Assembly (NCBI RefSeq): GCF_012184425.1
Contig: NZ_VTOW01000001.1
Location: 1,240,001 to 1,304,000 of the forward strand
DNA length: 64,000 nt
Source: Candidatus Manganitrophus noduliformans
Lineage (GTDB): Bacteria; Nitrospirota; Nitrospiria; SBBL01; Manganitrophaceae
Direction of reading: 5' to 3'
A program made the position numbers and the translations under genes. This document shows, piece by piece, positions 7,958 through 18,713 of the stretch. The number at the start of each line of letters is the position of its first letter. Positions within the stretch are counted from its first letter, which is position 1. Under the pieces are notes generated by a model. It had not been told where the DNA came from. It did not search any database and saw only the letters and a program-made list of their open reading frames with translations.

Positions 7958-10900
7958 TTACGGCCGGTTTTTTCGCAGGCGTCGAGCCGTCAGAATCAGG
8001 GCCAGCAGGGCGACCCCGCCCCAGGGGTATGCGATCAAGAGGACCAACGGGGTCAGCGTCCAACGGACGACCGTTCGGAGGGAATCATGCTTGCGGATGA
8101 CGTCGGCGATCGGCGGCGAGGCGCGGTAGTAGGCCTCGACGAAGAGACGTCCCGGAAGATTCGTCAAAAGAGAGCGGTCTCTGAAGTCCCGAAGGATCTT
8201 GACGTGCGGGTCGAGATAGCTGCCGTACGCCGCAGTGGCGATAAAGCAGCCTCCGCCCCCGCCGAGGGGAGGGGGCGGCGCCGCGCCCGCTTTGAAGGCC
8301 GGGCCGGCGATATTCTCGATGACGCCGTTCGCGGCATGATCGCCGTCTCCCATGCCGCCGTCTTTCAGCGTCATGCGGATGGTATTTCCGCCGGAGAGGA
8401 GCGACCCAGTCGCTTCGACCGTCACAAACTGATTGTTCTGTGAATCGTACCAGAGCCACTGGGGCTGTCCCTCGCCGGAGATCGGCTCCGGGAAGGTGGT
8501 GCTGACGACCGCTTCCTCCCCGGGGGCCAGTCCCTGGAGTTTGAAGGAGAGGACGCCGTAAGGGAAGGTCGTGTCGGCCGGCGGCACGGTCAGATTCGCA
8601 AGATCGCCGATGTCGATTCGCTCAAAGGCCCCCGCGGAGGTGGTCATGACGATCGCCCCGCGCGGGCTCGATAACGTGACGGTTCCCGAAACGCCGACCT
8701 GCGGCCCGGTCAGGGGGACGGCCGGCGTCGGCGCGGCCGGAGAGGCGATCGCCTGCAGCCCGGTGGCGTCGACGGCGTCGAAATAATAGGTGTAATCGAA
8801 CCCCGCTTGAAGGAGGCGGCTGTAGTTGTAGACGGCCCCGGCCGCGGGGGTTCCTTTCTCAAAGAGCATTTCGAACGGACTCCCGGCGATTTCTTTTCCA
8901 CCCTGCAGAAGGTGAACCCTCGGATAGCCGGGGAGCGGCGGGTTGTTGTCGGGATCGGTATACGTCACGCGGAATTTGAAAGATGTGCCGTTGACCGTGC
9001 CGGTTTCCGGGTCGAGCCCGTCGGTCTGATAGTTCGGCTCGCCGGTCCATTTCAGCGTCGGAGGGGCGCCGGACGATTTCGGGGTGGTCAGATGCGATTC
9101 CGGGATCACCTGCCAGCCGATCGAATTCGACGACCAGTTGAGCTGAAGGAGGGCCTGTCCCGTGTTTTCGGAATATTCGAGCTTGATGTCGTGCAGGCCG
9201 GAGGCGTTGAACGCCACCCCTTTCTCCAGGGAGACGAGATGGTCGGTCTGCTCCCAATGGTCGATCACCAACGCCCCGTCGATCCAGAGGCGGACGCCGT
9301 CGTTGGTGATGATGTTGAAGAGGTACGATTCGGCGCGATCGATCTGGATCTGCCCGGTCCAGCGGATGGAGAAGGTCTCCGGATCGATCCCTTGGATGGG
9401 GGGGCCCGAGCCCCATCCGGTGAAATCGATTTTCGGATCGGTTTGCGTCAACATCGGTCCGGTCAGATCGGGGGTGTTGAAGTATTCCCCTTTCAACCCG
9501 TTGCAGGTGACCGTCAAGGTCAGCCCCACCGACTGGGTCAGGAAGCCGCCGGCGCCGGTGACCGTGAGGTTGTAATCGCGGCATTCGACCGTCCCATCGA
9601 TGTTGAGGGTCAAGGTCGGTTTGATCGATCCGTTGCCGGGCGGGGCGGCGGGATTGGGAGAGAAAGTGCCAGTCACCCCGGCGGGCGCGCCGGTCAATGT
9701 CAGCGTGACCGGCGAGGTGAATCCCTGCATTGACGCGATATTATAGGAGACCGATCCGGAGGTTCCTTTCTGAATGGCGACCGAGGCGCTGTTCGCGGAG
9801 AGGGTAAACCCGTTGGCGAAGGTGGCGCTGACCGTCTTGTTGCTGTCGAGCGTCAGGGTGCAGGTGGTCTGTGTGCCGGAGCAGGCCCCTCCCCAGTTCT
9901 GAAAAGGGGCGCCCGCGGCGGGAACGACGGTCAGGGTGATCCGGGTGCCGGGGCTGAGCGGGCCGGAGGTGCAGGTCGTCCCGCAATCGATTCCTCCCGG
10001 AGTGCTCGTGACGAGGCCGTTCCCGGTCCGGCTCACGGTGAGGGTGAAGGTCGGCGGCGCGGTGAAGGTGGCGGTGACGCTCCTGGCGGCATCGGTGGTC
10101 ACCACGCAATTGCCGGTCCCGGCGCAGGCTCCGGACCAGCCGGTAAAGGTGGAATTGCCGGTGGGGGCGGCGGTCAACGTCACCGTCGACCCGATGTTAA
10201 ATGAGAAGGAGCAGGTTGCGCCGCAATCGATTCCGGAGGGGTCGGAAGTGACTGTCCCGGTTCCGGTTCCCGCCTTGACGACCGAGAGAGCGAAGGTTTT
10301 GAGGGTGAAACCAGCGGTGACCGACTTGGCGGCATCCATCGTCACGGCACAAGTGGCCTGACTATCGCTGCAGGCGTTCCCCCCCCAGCCGGTAAAGGTG
10401 GCGTGGGTGTCCGGGGTGGCGGTAAGTGTGACCTGGACGCCGATGTTAAAAGTGGCCGAACAGGCGCCGCCGGCGCCGCAGCTGATGCCGGCAGGGTTAC
10501 TGGCGACGGTCCCGTTTCCTGAGGTCGTGACGGAGAGGGTAAAGGTCCTCAATGCGAAGGTGGCGGCCACGTTTTTCGCGTCATCGATCGTCACAATGCA
10601 ATTGCCGGTACCGGAACAGGCGCCGGACCATCCGGTGAAGGTCGAATTGGTTGCGGGAGCGGCGGTCAAGGTCACCTGTGTTCCGGAATCATAAGACTGG
10701 TTACAATCTGTTCCGCAATTGATGCCGGTCGGACTGCTTGTCACCGTCCCGGTTCCTGTTCCGGTTTTGGTCACGTTCAACCTAAATGTTTTGAGCGTAA
10801 ATGTCGCGGTGACCGACTTTGATTGACTCATCGTGACGGAGCAGGAAGTTCCATTGGTGCTGTTGCAGCCGGACCAGCCGGTGAAGTCGAAATTCGCGTC

Positions 10901-13900
10901 GGGTGCGGCCGTCAGGGTGACTTGGGTGGTGAAGTTGCCGAAGGATTGTGAGCAGTCGGTTCCACAGCTGATCCCGGCGGGGTCGCTGGTGACGGTTCCG
11001 CTCCCAGTTTTCGTCACGGTCAGAACCGGCTTGAGGGTGAAAGCGGCCGTCACCGTCTTCGCGGCGTCGATCGTTACGACGCAGGCTACGGTGCCGCTGC
11101 AGGCCCCGCTCCAGCCGGTAAAGAGGGAGTCGGTGTTGGGAGAGACGGTCAAGGTAACCTGTGTCCCGGCGTTATAGGAGGCGTTGCAATCTGTTCCGCA
11201 ATCGATCCCGGCCGGACTGCTCGTTACCGCCCCGGTTCCTGTCCCGGTTTTGTTCACCGTCAGTGCAAAGGTCTTGAGCGTGAATGTGGCGGTGACCGAT
11301 TTCGCCGCGTCGACGGTCACGTTACATGGCGCCGTTCCGGTACAGCCTCCACCGGACCAGCCGGTGAAGTCGGAGTTCGGGGTAGGGGCGGCGGTCAGGG
11401 TCACCTGGGTGTTAATCGTGTACGGCTCCGAGCAATCGGTCGGGCAGTTGATCCCCGCCGGGCTGCTCGTGACCGTTCCGCTGCCGTTTCCGGCCAGGGT
11501 GACGGAGAGTCCTAAGCTTTTTAACGTAAATGTCGCCGTGACCGTCTTTGCCGCGTCCATCGCGACGGTGCAGGTTCCCGTTCCGGCGCAGCCTCCGCCG
11601 GACCAGCCGGTGAAATTCGAGTTAACGTCCGGCGCAGCGGTGAGGGTGACCGAAGTGTTGAGGTTGTAAGTTTCGGAGCAATCGGTTCCACAATCAATTC
11701 CGGCGGGGCTGCTCGTTACCGTCCCGGCGCCGCTTCCCGCTTTTGAAACGCCGAGTGGGAAGCGTCTTGTGAAATTCGCCGTAACCGATTTGGCGGCATC
11801 CAAAGTGACGGAGCAGGTCGCGGCCCCTCCGCTGCAGGCGCCGGACCAGCCTGAGAAGGCCGAGTCCGAGTCGGCAGTGGCGGTGATAAAGACGAGGGTG
11901 TTGAAAGTGTAGGTTTCAGAACAGTCGGTTCCGCAACTGATCCCAGCGGGACTGCTGGCGACGGTGCCGGTTCCGCTTCCCGATTTTGTAACGGTGAAGG
12001 TAAATGTTTTTAACGTGAAATTGGCCGTGACCGATTTGGCCGCGTCCATCGTCACGGAGCAGGGGCCGGCGCCGGAGCAGGCCCCGCTCCAGCCGGTGAA
12101 GTCGGAGTCGTCCCCCGGCGTCGCGGTGAGGGAGACAAGGGTGTTGATTGTGTATGTTTCCGAGCAATCGGCCCCGCAGTTGATCCCGGCCGGACTGCTG
12201 ACGACCGTTCCGGTTCCCGTCCCACTCTTCGCCAGAGTGAGGCCGAAGGTCTGACGGTTAAAGTTGGCCGTGACCGATTTGGCGGCATCCATCGTCACGA
12301 CACAATTGCCGGTCCCACTGCATGCCCCCGACCAGCCGATGAACACAGAATCGGCGGAAGGGGGGGCGGTGAGGGTGACCGTGGTCCCGGTCGTGAAGGT
12401 AAACGAACAGGTCGCCCCGCAGTCGATCCCGGCCGGGCTGCTCGTGACGGTGCCGCTCCCCGTTCCGGCCTTCGTTACCGCGAGACTGAAAGTCTGCACA
12501 TTAAAGGTCGCCGCGACGCTCTTCGCGGCGTCCATTGTGACGAGACAGGTTCCGGTTCCGGTTCCGGAACAAGCGCCGCTCCAGCCTGCGAAGATGGCGC
12601 CGGCCGAAGGGGCGGCCGTTAATGTCACAGAGGCGCCTGAGCCAAACGAGGCGGAGCAAGTTGCGCCGCAATCGATTCCGGCGGGGGAGGAGGTGACGGT
12701 CCCCGTACCTGTTCCGGTTTTGGTGACTGAGAGATTGAGGGTTTGTAGGGTGAAGTGGGCACTGACCGATTTGGCCGCGTCGATGGTGACCACACAGCTT
12801 CCTGTGCCGCTGCATCCTCCCGACCACCCGGCGAACACGGAATTACCGGCGGGCGCGGCGGCGAGGGTGACTGTGGTCCCGGTCGTGAAATTAAAAGAGC
12901 AGGTCGTCCCGCAGTTGATCCCGGCCGGACTGCTCGTGACGGCTCCCGTGCCTGTCCCGGCCTTGGCGACCGAAAGACTGAACGTTTGCAGGTTAAAGAT
13001 CGCGGTGACCGACGTGGCGGCGTCGATCGTCACGGAGCAGGCACCGGTTCCCGAGCAGGCGCCGCTCCACCCTGCGAAAAGAGAGTTGGCCGACGGGGTT
13101 GCGGTTAATGTCACTGAAGCGCCCGCGTTAAAAGAGGCGGAGCAGGCGGCGCCGCAATTGATTCCTGCGGGAGAAGAGGTGACCGTTCCGGCTCCGGTCC
13201 CCGTCTTGGCGATCGAGAGGGTGAAATTCTTCAGGGTGAAGGTGGCGGTCACCGACCTGGCCGTATCCATTGTGACGTTACAGCTCCCGGTTCCGCTGCA
13301 CGCGCCCGACCAGCCGGTGAAATCAGAATCGGCCGATGTTGTCGCGGTGAGGGTCACGGCGGTCCCGGCGTTGAAGTTGGAGGCGCAGGCGCCGCCGCAG
13401 TCGATCCCGGCAGGGGAGGAGGTCACGGTTCCTGTGCCGGTTCCCCCTTTATTCACGGTTAGCGCAAAGGTCTGAATGTTGAAGGTGGCGGTGACCGATT
13501 TTGCGGCGCTCATCGTCACGGTGCAGGAGGTTCCCGCAGCGCTGTCGCAGCCCGACCAGCCGGCGAAGATTGAATTGGCGGAGGGTGCGGCGGTCAGCGT
13601 GATCGATGTCCCATTGTTAAAAGATGCCGAGCAGGTCGCACCGCAGTTGATTCCGGCCGGGTTGCTCGTTACTGTTCCGGTTCCCGACCCGTTTTTGGCG
13701 ACGGTGAGGGTAAAGCTTTTCAGTGTAAATGTCGCCGTGACCGATTTGGCCGCATCCATGGTGACGACACAAGGACCGGTTCCCGTGCAGGCGCCGGACC
13801 ATCCGGTGAAGTCGGTATCCTCGGCCGGCGCCGTGGTAAGGGTCACGGTCGTGGCGGCGTTGAAGAACGCGGAACAGCTGCTGCCGCAGTCGATGCCGGC

Positions 13901-15487
13901 GGGGGAAGAGGTGATGGTCCCGGTTCCGTTGCCGAGCTTGTTGACCGTGAGAGAGTAGGTCTGAACCCCGAAGCTGGCGGCGACCGAGCGGTCGGTGTTC
14001 ATGGCGAGGTCGCAGGTGTTCCCGGCGGCGCTGTCGCAACCGGACCAGCCGGAGAAGGTAGCGCCCCCGGCCGGGGTGGCGGTCAGCTGGACTGCGGCGC
14101 CGATGGTGAAAGAGGCCGAGCAGACGTTTCCATTTGCGCCGCAGTTGATCCCGCTGACATCGCTGGTCACCGTCCCGTTTCCGGCGGTGGCGACCGAGAG
14201 AGTAAAGGTTTTCAGTGTAAATGTTGCGGCGACCGATCGGGCCGCATCCATCGTGACGGTGCAGTTTCCGGTTCCGGTGCAGGCGCCGGACCATCCGGTG
14301 AAATTAGAATTGGCCGACGGAGCGGCGGTTAATGTCACCGGCGTTCCGAAGCTGAAAGAAGCGGAACAGGTCGCGCCGCAGTTGATTCCGGCCGGACTAC
14401 TGGTGACGGCTCCCCCGCCGTTTCCCGATTTCGCGACCGACAGGGTAAAAACTTTTAATGTGAACGTCGCGGTGACCGTCTTTGCCGCATTAATTGTCAC
14501 GGTACAAGAAGTTCCGGAAACGTTGTCGCAACCGGACCAACCGGTGAAGTCGGAATCTCCAGAGGGAAGAGGAGAGAGGGTCACGGCCGTTCCACTGCTA
14601 TAAATCGCGGAGCAGGCGGCGCCGCAATTGATACCGGCCGGAGAAGAGGTGACGGTACCGGATCCCGTGCCGCTCTTTGTGACCGTCAGGGGGAAGGTCT
14701 GAAGAGTGAAGGAGGCCGTCACCGTTTTTGCGGTGTTCATCGTCACGGTGCAGGAGGTTCCCGAGGCGCTGTTGCACCCCGACCATCCGGTGAAGGTGGA
14801 ATTCGCAGCCGGGGCGGCGGTGAGGGTGACCGAAGCATTGATATTAAAGGGGGCGGAACAGGTTGCCCCACAATCAATCCCTGCAGGCGAGGAGGTGACG
14901 GTTCCCGTTCCGGTGCCTGATTTTGTGACCGACAAGGCGACCGGCGGCTGATAGATGATCTCTGCAAAAAGTTCGGTGATCCGAAGGTCTGTCGATCGGT
15001 CGGTGTTGTCCACGAGCGCATTCAAGGCGTTGATTTCCGCCCATGTCCATGCAGTCCCTGTGCTCGGATTCGTTGAATGGAGAACGCCGGAATAGAGCTG
15101 GTAGGAGTCGCCCGCGTCGAGCGTACTACTCCAAAAATCGGCCCCGTTGGTTCTCAAGCCGATTCGGAATTCGCCGTCGCCTCGAAAGCCGCCGTCGCTT
15201 CTGAGGACCCCTCTGATGCGCACCGAAGTGATGGTTCCTGAATTTGCCGAATCGTCCAGCGCAAGGCGCGCCGTATCTTCAGAGGAGAGGTCTCCGTACG
15301 AGGTGCTTCCGTCGTTTGTGTCGAGCGCGGTGACGGCGGTGCCGCCGACGTATTGGTCGGTCTGATCGCCGGATGCGCCGCCGGAAGGATGAAGGATGAG
15401 GGTGTCGGCATAGGCGGAGCCGCTCCAGAAGAAGAGGGTTGCCAAGACGAGCAGGGCAATCGTTGTACAAAGAAAGGGTTGCTTCAT
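7958..15487 (-). CDS. giant secreted repeat protein, PA14, CFI-box C-terminus
   Basis: 2509 residues. Order: Sec signal peptide (1-27), a beta-rich head to about 184, then 21 tandem units of about 80 residues (DNA about 9815-14940) built as [17 protein letters not shown]-[DN]-CG-x2-C, later TGWSGAC-x4-C and SVTATFTLK. These match the divergent InlB-B/bacterial repeat family. Next come an Ig-like segment, a PA14 domain ([26 protein letters not shown]), a choice-of-anchor U-like region ([17 protein letters not shown]) and a CFI-box C-terminus ([13 protein letters not shown], hydrophobic helix, basic tail). Most repeats carry two Cys pairs, so many disulfides are expected. Likely a surface adhesin or fibre anchored or processed through the C-terminus. 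Confidence 0.9.
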   Translation of the reverse strand: MKQPFLCTTIALLVLATLFFWSGSAYADTLILHPSGGASGDQTDQYVGGTAVTALDTNDGSTSYGDLSSEDTARLALDDSANSGTITSVRIRGVLRSDGGFRGDGEFRIGLRTNGADFWSSTLDAGDSYQLYSGVLHSTNPSTGTAWTWAEINALNALVDNTDRSTDLRITELFAEIIYQPPVALSVTKSGTGTGTVTSSPAGIDCGATCSAPFNINASVTLTAAPAANSTFTGWSGCNSASGTSCTVTMNTAKTVTASFTLQTFPLTVTKSGTGSGTVTSSPAGINCGAACSAIYSSGTAVTLSPLPSGDSDFTGWSGCDNVSGTSCTVTINAAKTVTATFTLKVFTLSVAKSGNGGGAVTSSPAGINCGATCSASFSFGTPVTLTAAPSANSNFTGWSGACTGTGNCTVTMDAARSVAATFTLKTFTLSVATAGNGTVTSDVSGINCGANGNVCSASFTIGAAVQLTATPAGGATFSGWSGCDSAAGNTCDLAMNTDRSVAASFGVQTYSLTVNKLGNGTGTITSSPAGIDCGSSCSAFFNAATTVTLTTAPAEDTDFTGWSGACTGTGPCVVTMDAAKSVTATFTLKSFTLTVAKNGSGTGTVTSNPAGINCGATCSASFNNGTSITLTAAPSANSIFAGWSGCDSAAGTSCTVTMSAAKSVTATFNIQTFALTVNKGGTGTGTVTSSPAGIDCGGACASNFNAGTAVTLTATTSADSDFTGWSGACSGTGSCNVTMDTARSVTATFTLKNFTLSIAKTGTGAGTVTSSPAGINCGAACSASFNAGASVTLTATPSANSLFAGWSGACSGTGACSVTIDAATSVTAIFNLQTFSLSVAKAGTGTGAVTSSPAGINCGTTCSFNFTTGTTVTLAAAPAGNSVFAGWSGGCSGTGSCVVTIDAAKSVSAHFTLQTLNLSVTKTGTGTGTVTSSPAGIDCGATCSASFGSGASVTLTAAPSAGAIFAGWSGACSGTGTGTCLVTMDAAKSVAATFNVQTFSLAVTKAGTGSGTVTSSPAGIDCGATCSFTFTTGTTVTLTAPPSADSVFIGWSGACSGTGNCVVTMDAAKSVTANFNRQTFGLTLAKSGTGTGTVVSSPAGINCGADCSETYTINTLVSLTATPGDDSDFTGWSGACSGAGPCSVTMDAAKSVTANFTLKTFTFTVTKSGSGTGTVASSPAGISCGTDCSETYTFNTLVFITATADSDSAFSGWSGACSGGAATCSVTLDAAKSVTANFTRRFPLGVSKAGSGAGTVTSSPAGIDCGTDCSETYNLNTSVTLTAAPDVNSNFTGWSGGGCAGTGTCTVAMDAAKTVTATFTLKSLGLSVTLAGNGSGTVTSSPAGINCPTDCSEPYTINTQVTLTAAPTPNSDFTGWSGGGCTGTAPCNVTVDAAKSVTATFTLKTFALTVNKTGTGTGAVTSSPAGIDCGTDCNASYNAGTQVTLTVSPNTDSLFTGWSGACSGTVACVVTIDAAKTVTAAFTLKPVLTVTKTGSGTVTSDPAGISCGTDCSQSFGNFTTQVTLTAAPDANFDFTGWSGCNSTNGTSCSVTMSQSKSVTATFTLKTFRLNVTKTGTGTGTVTSSPTGINCGTDCNQSYDSGTQVTLTAAPATNSTFTGWSGACSGTGNCIVTIDDAKNVAATFALRTFTLSVTTSGNGTVASNPAGISCGAGGACSATFNIGVQVTLTATPDTHATFTGWGGNACSDSQATCAVTMDAAKSVTAGFTLKTFALSVVKAGTGTGTVTSDPSGIDCGATCSFSFNIGSTVTLTAAPTGNSTFTGWSGACAGTGNCVVTTDAARSVTATFTAPPTFTLTVSRTGNGLVTSTPGGIDCGTTCTSGPLSPGTRITLTVVPAAGAPFQNWGGACSGTQTTCTLTLDSNKTVSATFANGFTLSANSASVAIQKGTSGSVSYNIASMQGFTSPVTLTLTGAPAGVTGTFSPNPAAPPGNGSIKPTLTLNIDGTVECRDYNLTVTGAGGFLTQSVGLTLTVTCNGLKGEYFNTPDLTGPMLTQTDPKIDFTGWGSGPPIQGIDPETFSIRWTGQIQIDRAESYLFNIITNDGVRLWIDGALVIDHWEQTDHLVSLEKGVAFNASGLHDIKLEYSENTGQALLQLNWSSNSIGWQVIPESHLTTPKSSGAPPTLKWTGEPNYQTDGLDPETGTVNGTSFKFRVTYTDPDNNPPLPGYPRVHLLQGGKEIAGSPFEMLFEKGTPAAGAVYNYSRLLQAGFDYTYYFDAVDATGLQAIASPAAPTPAVPLTGPQVGVSGTVTLSSPRGAIVMTTSAGAFERIDIGDLANLTVPPADTTFPYGVLSFKLQGLAPGEEAVVSTTFPEPISGEGQPQWLWYDSQNNQFVTVEATGSLLSGGNTIRMTLKDGGMGDGDHAANGVIENIAGPAFKAGAAPPPPLGGGGGCFIATAAYGSYLDPHVKILRDFRDRSLLTNLPGRLFVEAYYRASPPIADVIRKHDSLRTVVRWTLTPLVLLIAYPWGGVALLALILTARRLRKNRP
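9815..14940 (-). repeat. 21 tandem in-gene repeats of about 240 bp
   Basis: Degenerate tandem array inside the giant protein gene, about 5.1 kb. Every unit encodes the SSPAGI-[DN]-CG core, with variants such as GNVC or GAGGAC insertions in units 4 and 19 and shortened openings in units 4, 17, 19 and 21. Units diverge enough that no long perfect DNA identity stands out, so the array is old or under selection to diversify. Confidence 0.85.
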
Positions 15488-16059
15488 GGACCTTTTTTTT
15501 TACTTTGTCTTCCTTGTTCTGGTTCTTTATACGTTATACGTTTACAGAGCGTCTTCGGGCTTGAGAGCGCGTTGATTCCCAAAGGGAATCCTATAGGATG
15601 GGATATCCCCCGAACCGACAATCCCCTCGTAAAAGGGGTGACTGGTGTCGTTTGGGTTCTTCGAACATGTATGGATGAAGCGACGAAAACCAGAACGCAA
15701 AGGCATGATGATAGTGATAATGAGGATGCCTGCGGAATGAAGCAGCCGGAAAAACGATCGAAGGATAAAACCCTGCAGGGGTATGTTGTAATTAGGTTCT
15801 TGCTACCCTCCTTGGTTTGGTTCTTTAGGTGCAAAAGGATACTTAGAGTGTTGTCCTAAAAATCCCTGAAACACCTTCTTACATTTCCGGTCGGAATGCA
15901 AGCAAAAATTCATTAAATATTGAACTTTTTCGTTTCCATTTCTTTGGAGGTCGGCAACACCACCTTAAGTGCGCGACGCCGACGCGGCCGACGGCCCTTT
16001 GATTGACAACTTAGGGTTTGGCATCTATCCTTACTTTATGGGAATAGAGAGGGGCGCAA
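15488..16059. other. 572-base intergenic region, no gene seen
   Basis: Divergent region between the giant repeat protein (minus) and a small membrane protein (plus). Short frames here have unnatural composition and no ribosome-binding site. It contains a palindrome ATCCTATAGGAT near 15592, a CCCC/GGGG hairpin near 15622-15638, an AT-rich stretch around 15905-15925 and the plus-strand promoter at 16003-16031. A promoter for the 7.5-kb minus-strand gene must lie here, but I cannot assign one. Confidence 0.6.
16003..16031 (+). promoter_or_regulatory. sigma-70 type promoter
   Basis: TTGACA (16003-16008), 17-base spacer, TATCCT (16026-16031). It lies 29 bases before the ATG of the 88-residue membrane protein. 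Confidence 0.6.
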
Positions 16060-16326
16060 ATGGGTTTTCTAGACTTTATCCAAAGTACGTTGCAGGCGGG
16101 GGTGAACCAGACCGGCCTTTCCCCGCTGGCGGCCAAGGGGGTCGGCGTGGTGCTCTTGCTGCTCCTCCTTCTTTTTGCCGTTCGCTTTCCCGGAAAATTT
16201 TTGAAATTCTTGGTTGTTGTTTCTATTTTTTTCGCCCTCAGCTATGTCGCTTTCGATGTCATTCAACTCGGTTCTGAACGAAGCCAGCAGATCGAGAAAA
16301 ATCAACCGAGTCTCACCCCCGAGTAG
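16060..16326 (+). CDS. small two-span membrane protein
   Basis: 88 residues, not recognised. Two hydrophobic segments (about 27-41 and 49-66) are separated by a short basic turn (RFPGKFLK), giving a hairpin with a polar C-terminal tail. A sigma-70 promoter sits just upstream and the sequence before the ATG (AGAGAGGGGCGCAA) contains a weak Shine-Dalgarno, so expression is plausible. It is followed by another small membrane protein on the same strand. Function unknown. Confidence 0.6.
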   Translation: MGFLDFIQSTLQAGVNQTGLSPLAAKGVGVVLLLLLLLFAVRFPGKFLKFLVVVSIFFALSYVAFDVIQLGSERSQQIEKNQPSLTPE

Positions 16327-16397
16327 TTCTTTTTTAGAAACGCTGGTTTCTCCCGAAATGATCTGATATACTCCGCCCAACAAGATTCGGTTGGGTC

Positions 16398-16682
16398 ATG
16401 TGGAGCGGTCAATTCTTATTCGGCGGAACCGTTGTGCTCTTCTCGGCCTTCTTAAGGGCGCTGGCGAATTTCCACCTTCGCCGTCCGGTCTACGCCCGGC
16501 CGCGCGCTTTTCAAAGCCAGCGGTTTCTTTCGATGCTTTCCATCTTTTCAAATGCCCTCTTTGTTCTTGGTTTCGTCTCCCTCTTTGTGACGAAACTTTG
16601 GATCGGTCTTACGGCGCTTCTTCTCTATCCTTTCCTTCTCATTCCCGGTTTCGTTTTTCTTCTCAGCAAGATCTATACGTGA
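16398..16682 (+). CDS. small membrane protein
   Basis: 94 residues, not recognised. Hydrophobic stretches at about 5-22, 47-63 and 68-90 suggest two or three membrane passes, joined by a basic loop (HLRRPVYARPRAFQSQR). No family motif is visible and the ribosome-binding site is poor. It stands between two other small genes on the same strand with short gaps, consistent with a minor operon of uncharacterised proteins. Confidence 0.45.
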   Translation: MWSGQFLFGGTVVLFSAFLRALANFHLRRPVYARPRAFQSQRFLSMLSIFSNALFVLGFVSLFVTKLWIGLTALLLYPFLLIPGFVFLLSKIYT

Positions 16683-16692
16683 CGAGGCCGGA

Positions 16693-17064
16693 ATGATGTT
16701 TCGAGACCCGGCGGGGTTTATTCAGGAGAAGCTCTCCAAGAAGATCCTCTCGGCCAATACCGTCCGGGATGCGATGATGGCCTCGTTCATCTTGACCCTT
16801 CAGAAAAGAGAGGAGGGGACGGGGGCCTCCATCCCCGATCCGGCCTCGTGGCGCCAGGAGAAGGCGCGGGAGATGCGCGAGGTTGCCAGCGCCGCCTTTG
16901 CCGGCATCGGCGCCCCCTTCGAATATCCGACCCTTCCCCAGATGGAGCAGGTCAAAGCCGAGATCGAACGAAAATATCGATGGGACCAGCTTGATGCCGG
17001 CCTCAGGGAAGAGCACGAACGAGTCTGCCGGATGCTTTTCGCAAAATTCGAAGAACCGTTCTGA
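16693..17064 (+). CDS. hypothetical soluble protein
   Basis: 123 residues, charged and mostly helical by appearance; no membrane segment, no cysteine cluster and no recognisable motif beyond amphipathic helices (IQEKLSKKILSANTVRDAMM, WDQLDAGLREEHERVCRMLF). The start at 16693 is only ten bases after the preceding gene and the stop is 51 bases before the HD-domain gene, so it probably belongs to the same transcription unit. Function unknown. Confidence 0.55.
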   Translation: MMFRDPAGFIQEKLSKKILSANTVRDAMMASFILTLQKREEGTGASIPDPASWRQEKAREMREVASAAFAGIGAPFEYPTLPQMEQVKAEIERKYRWDQLDAGLREEHERVCRMLFAKFEEPF

Positions 17065-17115
17065 CGCGTCTTCTCCTCTTGCGCCGTTCCATGAAATGGA
17101 CTATGATTTTTCCCA

Positions 17116-18573
17116 ATGCAAAAACATCCCTCCCATACGGAAGACTCGGCCGCTTCGGGCGCGCTCAGCAGCCGGGAGATGCTTTACGAAGGGCTGGCGC
17201 TGATCGCCGATCCGATCCATAACTACATCAGCTTCACCGTTCCTTTCGGAAAACGAGACGAGGCGACTGAAAAAGAGCTGATCGACTCTCGTTGGATGCA
17301 GCGGCTCCGGTATATCAATCAGCTCCAGTCGGCGCGCTGGGTTTATCCTTCTGCGGAGCATTCCCGGTTTGTCCATTCTCTCGGGGCGATGCATGTGGCG
17401 GGGCGATTCGCACGCCACCTTTATCCTTCCCTCAAAGAGGTGATTCCAGGCGTCCCCTCCTATCCTTTTATCGAAGCGCTTCTGCGGGTGTCGGTTCTCG
17501 TTCACGACATCGGCCATGGACCGTTCTGTCATTTCTTCGACGATAATTTTCTCGACGAATTTTATTTGACTCACGAAAAACTCGGCCAGGCGATCATTCG
17601 GCAGGAGCTGGCTCCGATCATCCGGCGGATTCGAAGAAGCCCCGGCGGGGAGTTCGCCCTCGGGGAGACGCTCGATCCGGAACATGTCGCTTTTCTGATT
17701 CACAAGGACAAAGATTTCAAGACGCCGGAAAGTTATCCCCGATGGCTGGTCATGCTCAAGCCGCTTTTTTCGGGGATCTTCACCGCCGACAATCTCGATT
17801 ATGTTCTCCGCGATTCGTATATGTGCGGCGTGGCGATCGGCCCGGTCGATCTCGATCGTTTGATGCATTACACGTTCTTCACCGAGCAGGGACTGACGCT
17901 GCACAAAGCCGGACTCTCCGCCTTGACGATGTTCTTGAACGCCCGCTCGTATCTTTACTTCAACGTCTACTATCATCGGACCACCCGGTCGCTCGACATG
18001 CACCTGAGAGATATCTTCCGGGAGACCCTCAAGGCGATCTTTCCCCATAATCCGCTGGAGCGGCTGGATGCCTATGTCGATCTGACCGATTGGTCGCTTC
18101 TTCTGGAAGTGAAGTCGTGGAAGGAATCCAAGTCCAAAACCAAGCGCTCCCTCTATGAGGAGTGGGAGAAGATCCTCCTTCGGGACGTGAAGTGGAAGAT
18201 GGCCTATGACACGAACTTTTCGATCGAGAAGGCCGAGAAGGGGAGATGGATTATGAATCCGGCCGATCTGGAGGCGGAGATGCGAAAGCGCCTTCCCGCC
18301 GAATTGAGCGACCTTCCCTTCCGGGTCGATATGGCGAGTCAGGATCCGCGGCCGATGAACCCGCTGATGATGGGAGAGCGCCAGGTTTATGTCTTCAATC
18401 CCTCCACGCGCGTCGTCTCCAAGGAGGCGCTCACCGAATATGTCGACTCCATTCCGGCCAAATTGATCCAGTGCCGCATCTTCGCCCTCAATCATGACGA
18501 CGACGCCCTGCTGTCGCGAATCGCGGAAGAGGCCCTCGCCGGTCTTCCTCCCAGCATTCAGACGAGCATTTAA
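17116..18573 (+). CDS. HD-domain phosphohydrolase, dGTPase/SAMHD1-like
   Basis: 485 residues. Metal-binding HD core: HSRFVHSLG (first His), then VLVHDIGHGPFCH with the HD dyad, then the distal Asp in FTADNLDYVLRDSYM. The opening DPIHNYISFT and the segment WMQRLRYINQL are typical of COG1078-type HD proteins, related to SAMHD1 and dNTP triphosphohydrolases. Expected activity is Mn2+/Fe2+-dependent hydrolysis of a nucleotide phosphate; substrate cannot be assigned from sequence. The C-terminal 200 residues are helical and family-typical. Soluble, cytoplasmic. Confidence 0.85.
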   Translation: MQKHPSHTEDSAASGALSSREMLYEGLALIADPIHNYISFTVPFGKRDEATEKELIDSRWMQRLRYINQLQSARWVYPSAEHSRFVHSLGAMHVAGRFARHLYPSLKEVIPGVPSYPFIEALLRVSVLVHDIGHGPFCHFFDDNFLDEFYLTHEKLGQAIIRQELAPIIRRIRRSPGGEFALGETLDPEHVAFLIHKDKDFKTPESYPRWLVMLKPLFSGIFTADNLDYVLRDSYMCGVAIGPVDLDRLMHYTFFTEQGLTLHKAGLSALTMFLNARSYLYFNVYYHRTTRSLDMHLRDIFRETLKAIFPHNPLERLDAYVDLTDWSLLLEVKSWKESKSKTKRSLYEEWEKILLRDVKWKMAYDTNFSIEKAEKGRWIMNPADLEAEMRKRLPAELSDLPFRVDMASQDPRPMNPLMMGERQVYVFNPSTRVVSKEALTEYVDSIPAKLIQCRIFALNHDDDALLSRIAEEALAGLPPSIQTSI

Positions 18574-18603
18574 GCCGCTTCACCTCCCCGGACCCCGCGA
18601 GCG

Positions 18604-18632
18604 TTGACAAAAAGGGGGACATCTTCTATCCT
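18604..18632 (+). promoter_or_regulatory. sigma-70 type promoter
   Basis: TTGACA (18604-18609), 17-base spacer, TATCCT (18627-18632), upstream of the lytic transglycosylase gene. Same hexamer pair as at 16003 and 48972. Confidence 0.65.
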
Positions 18633-18713
18633 AGTTTTCTAGTTTCTATGCGTCACGCGTTTCCCCTGACCAAGAACGGAAATCCGGGAGCGCCTTGAAC
18701 GGGGGAGGGTTAT

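Noticed and set aside
12264-13475. 403-residue plus-strand frame (and others, 9936-14951) opposite the repeat protein
   Set aside because: Long open frames arise from the repeated GC-rich codons of the sense gene. The antisense products are low-complexity ([14 protein letters not shown]), have no signal or ribosome-binding site and mirror the repeat period.
9815-14940. CRISPR-like array
   Set aside because: Periodicity is about 240 bp, translated in one frame and degenerate; no short identical repeats with unique spacers.
15660-15790. Possible c-di-GMP or other riboswitch (ACGCAAAGG-like stretch)
   Set aside because: The paired elements and conserved GGGCAAACC-type half are absent, and it faces away from a suitable start.
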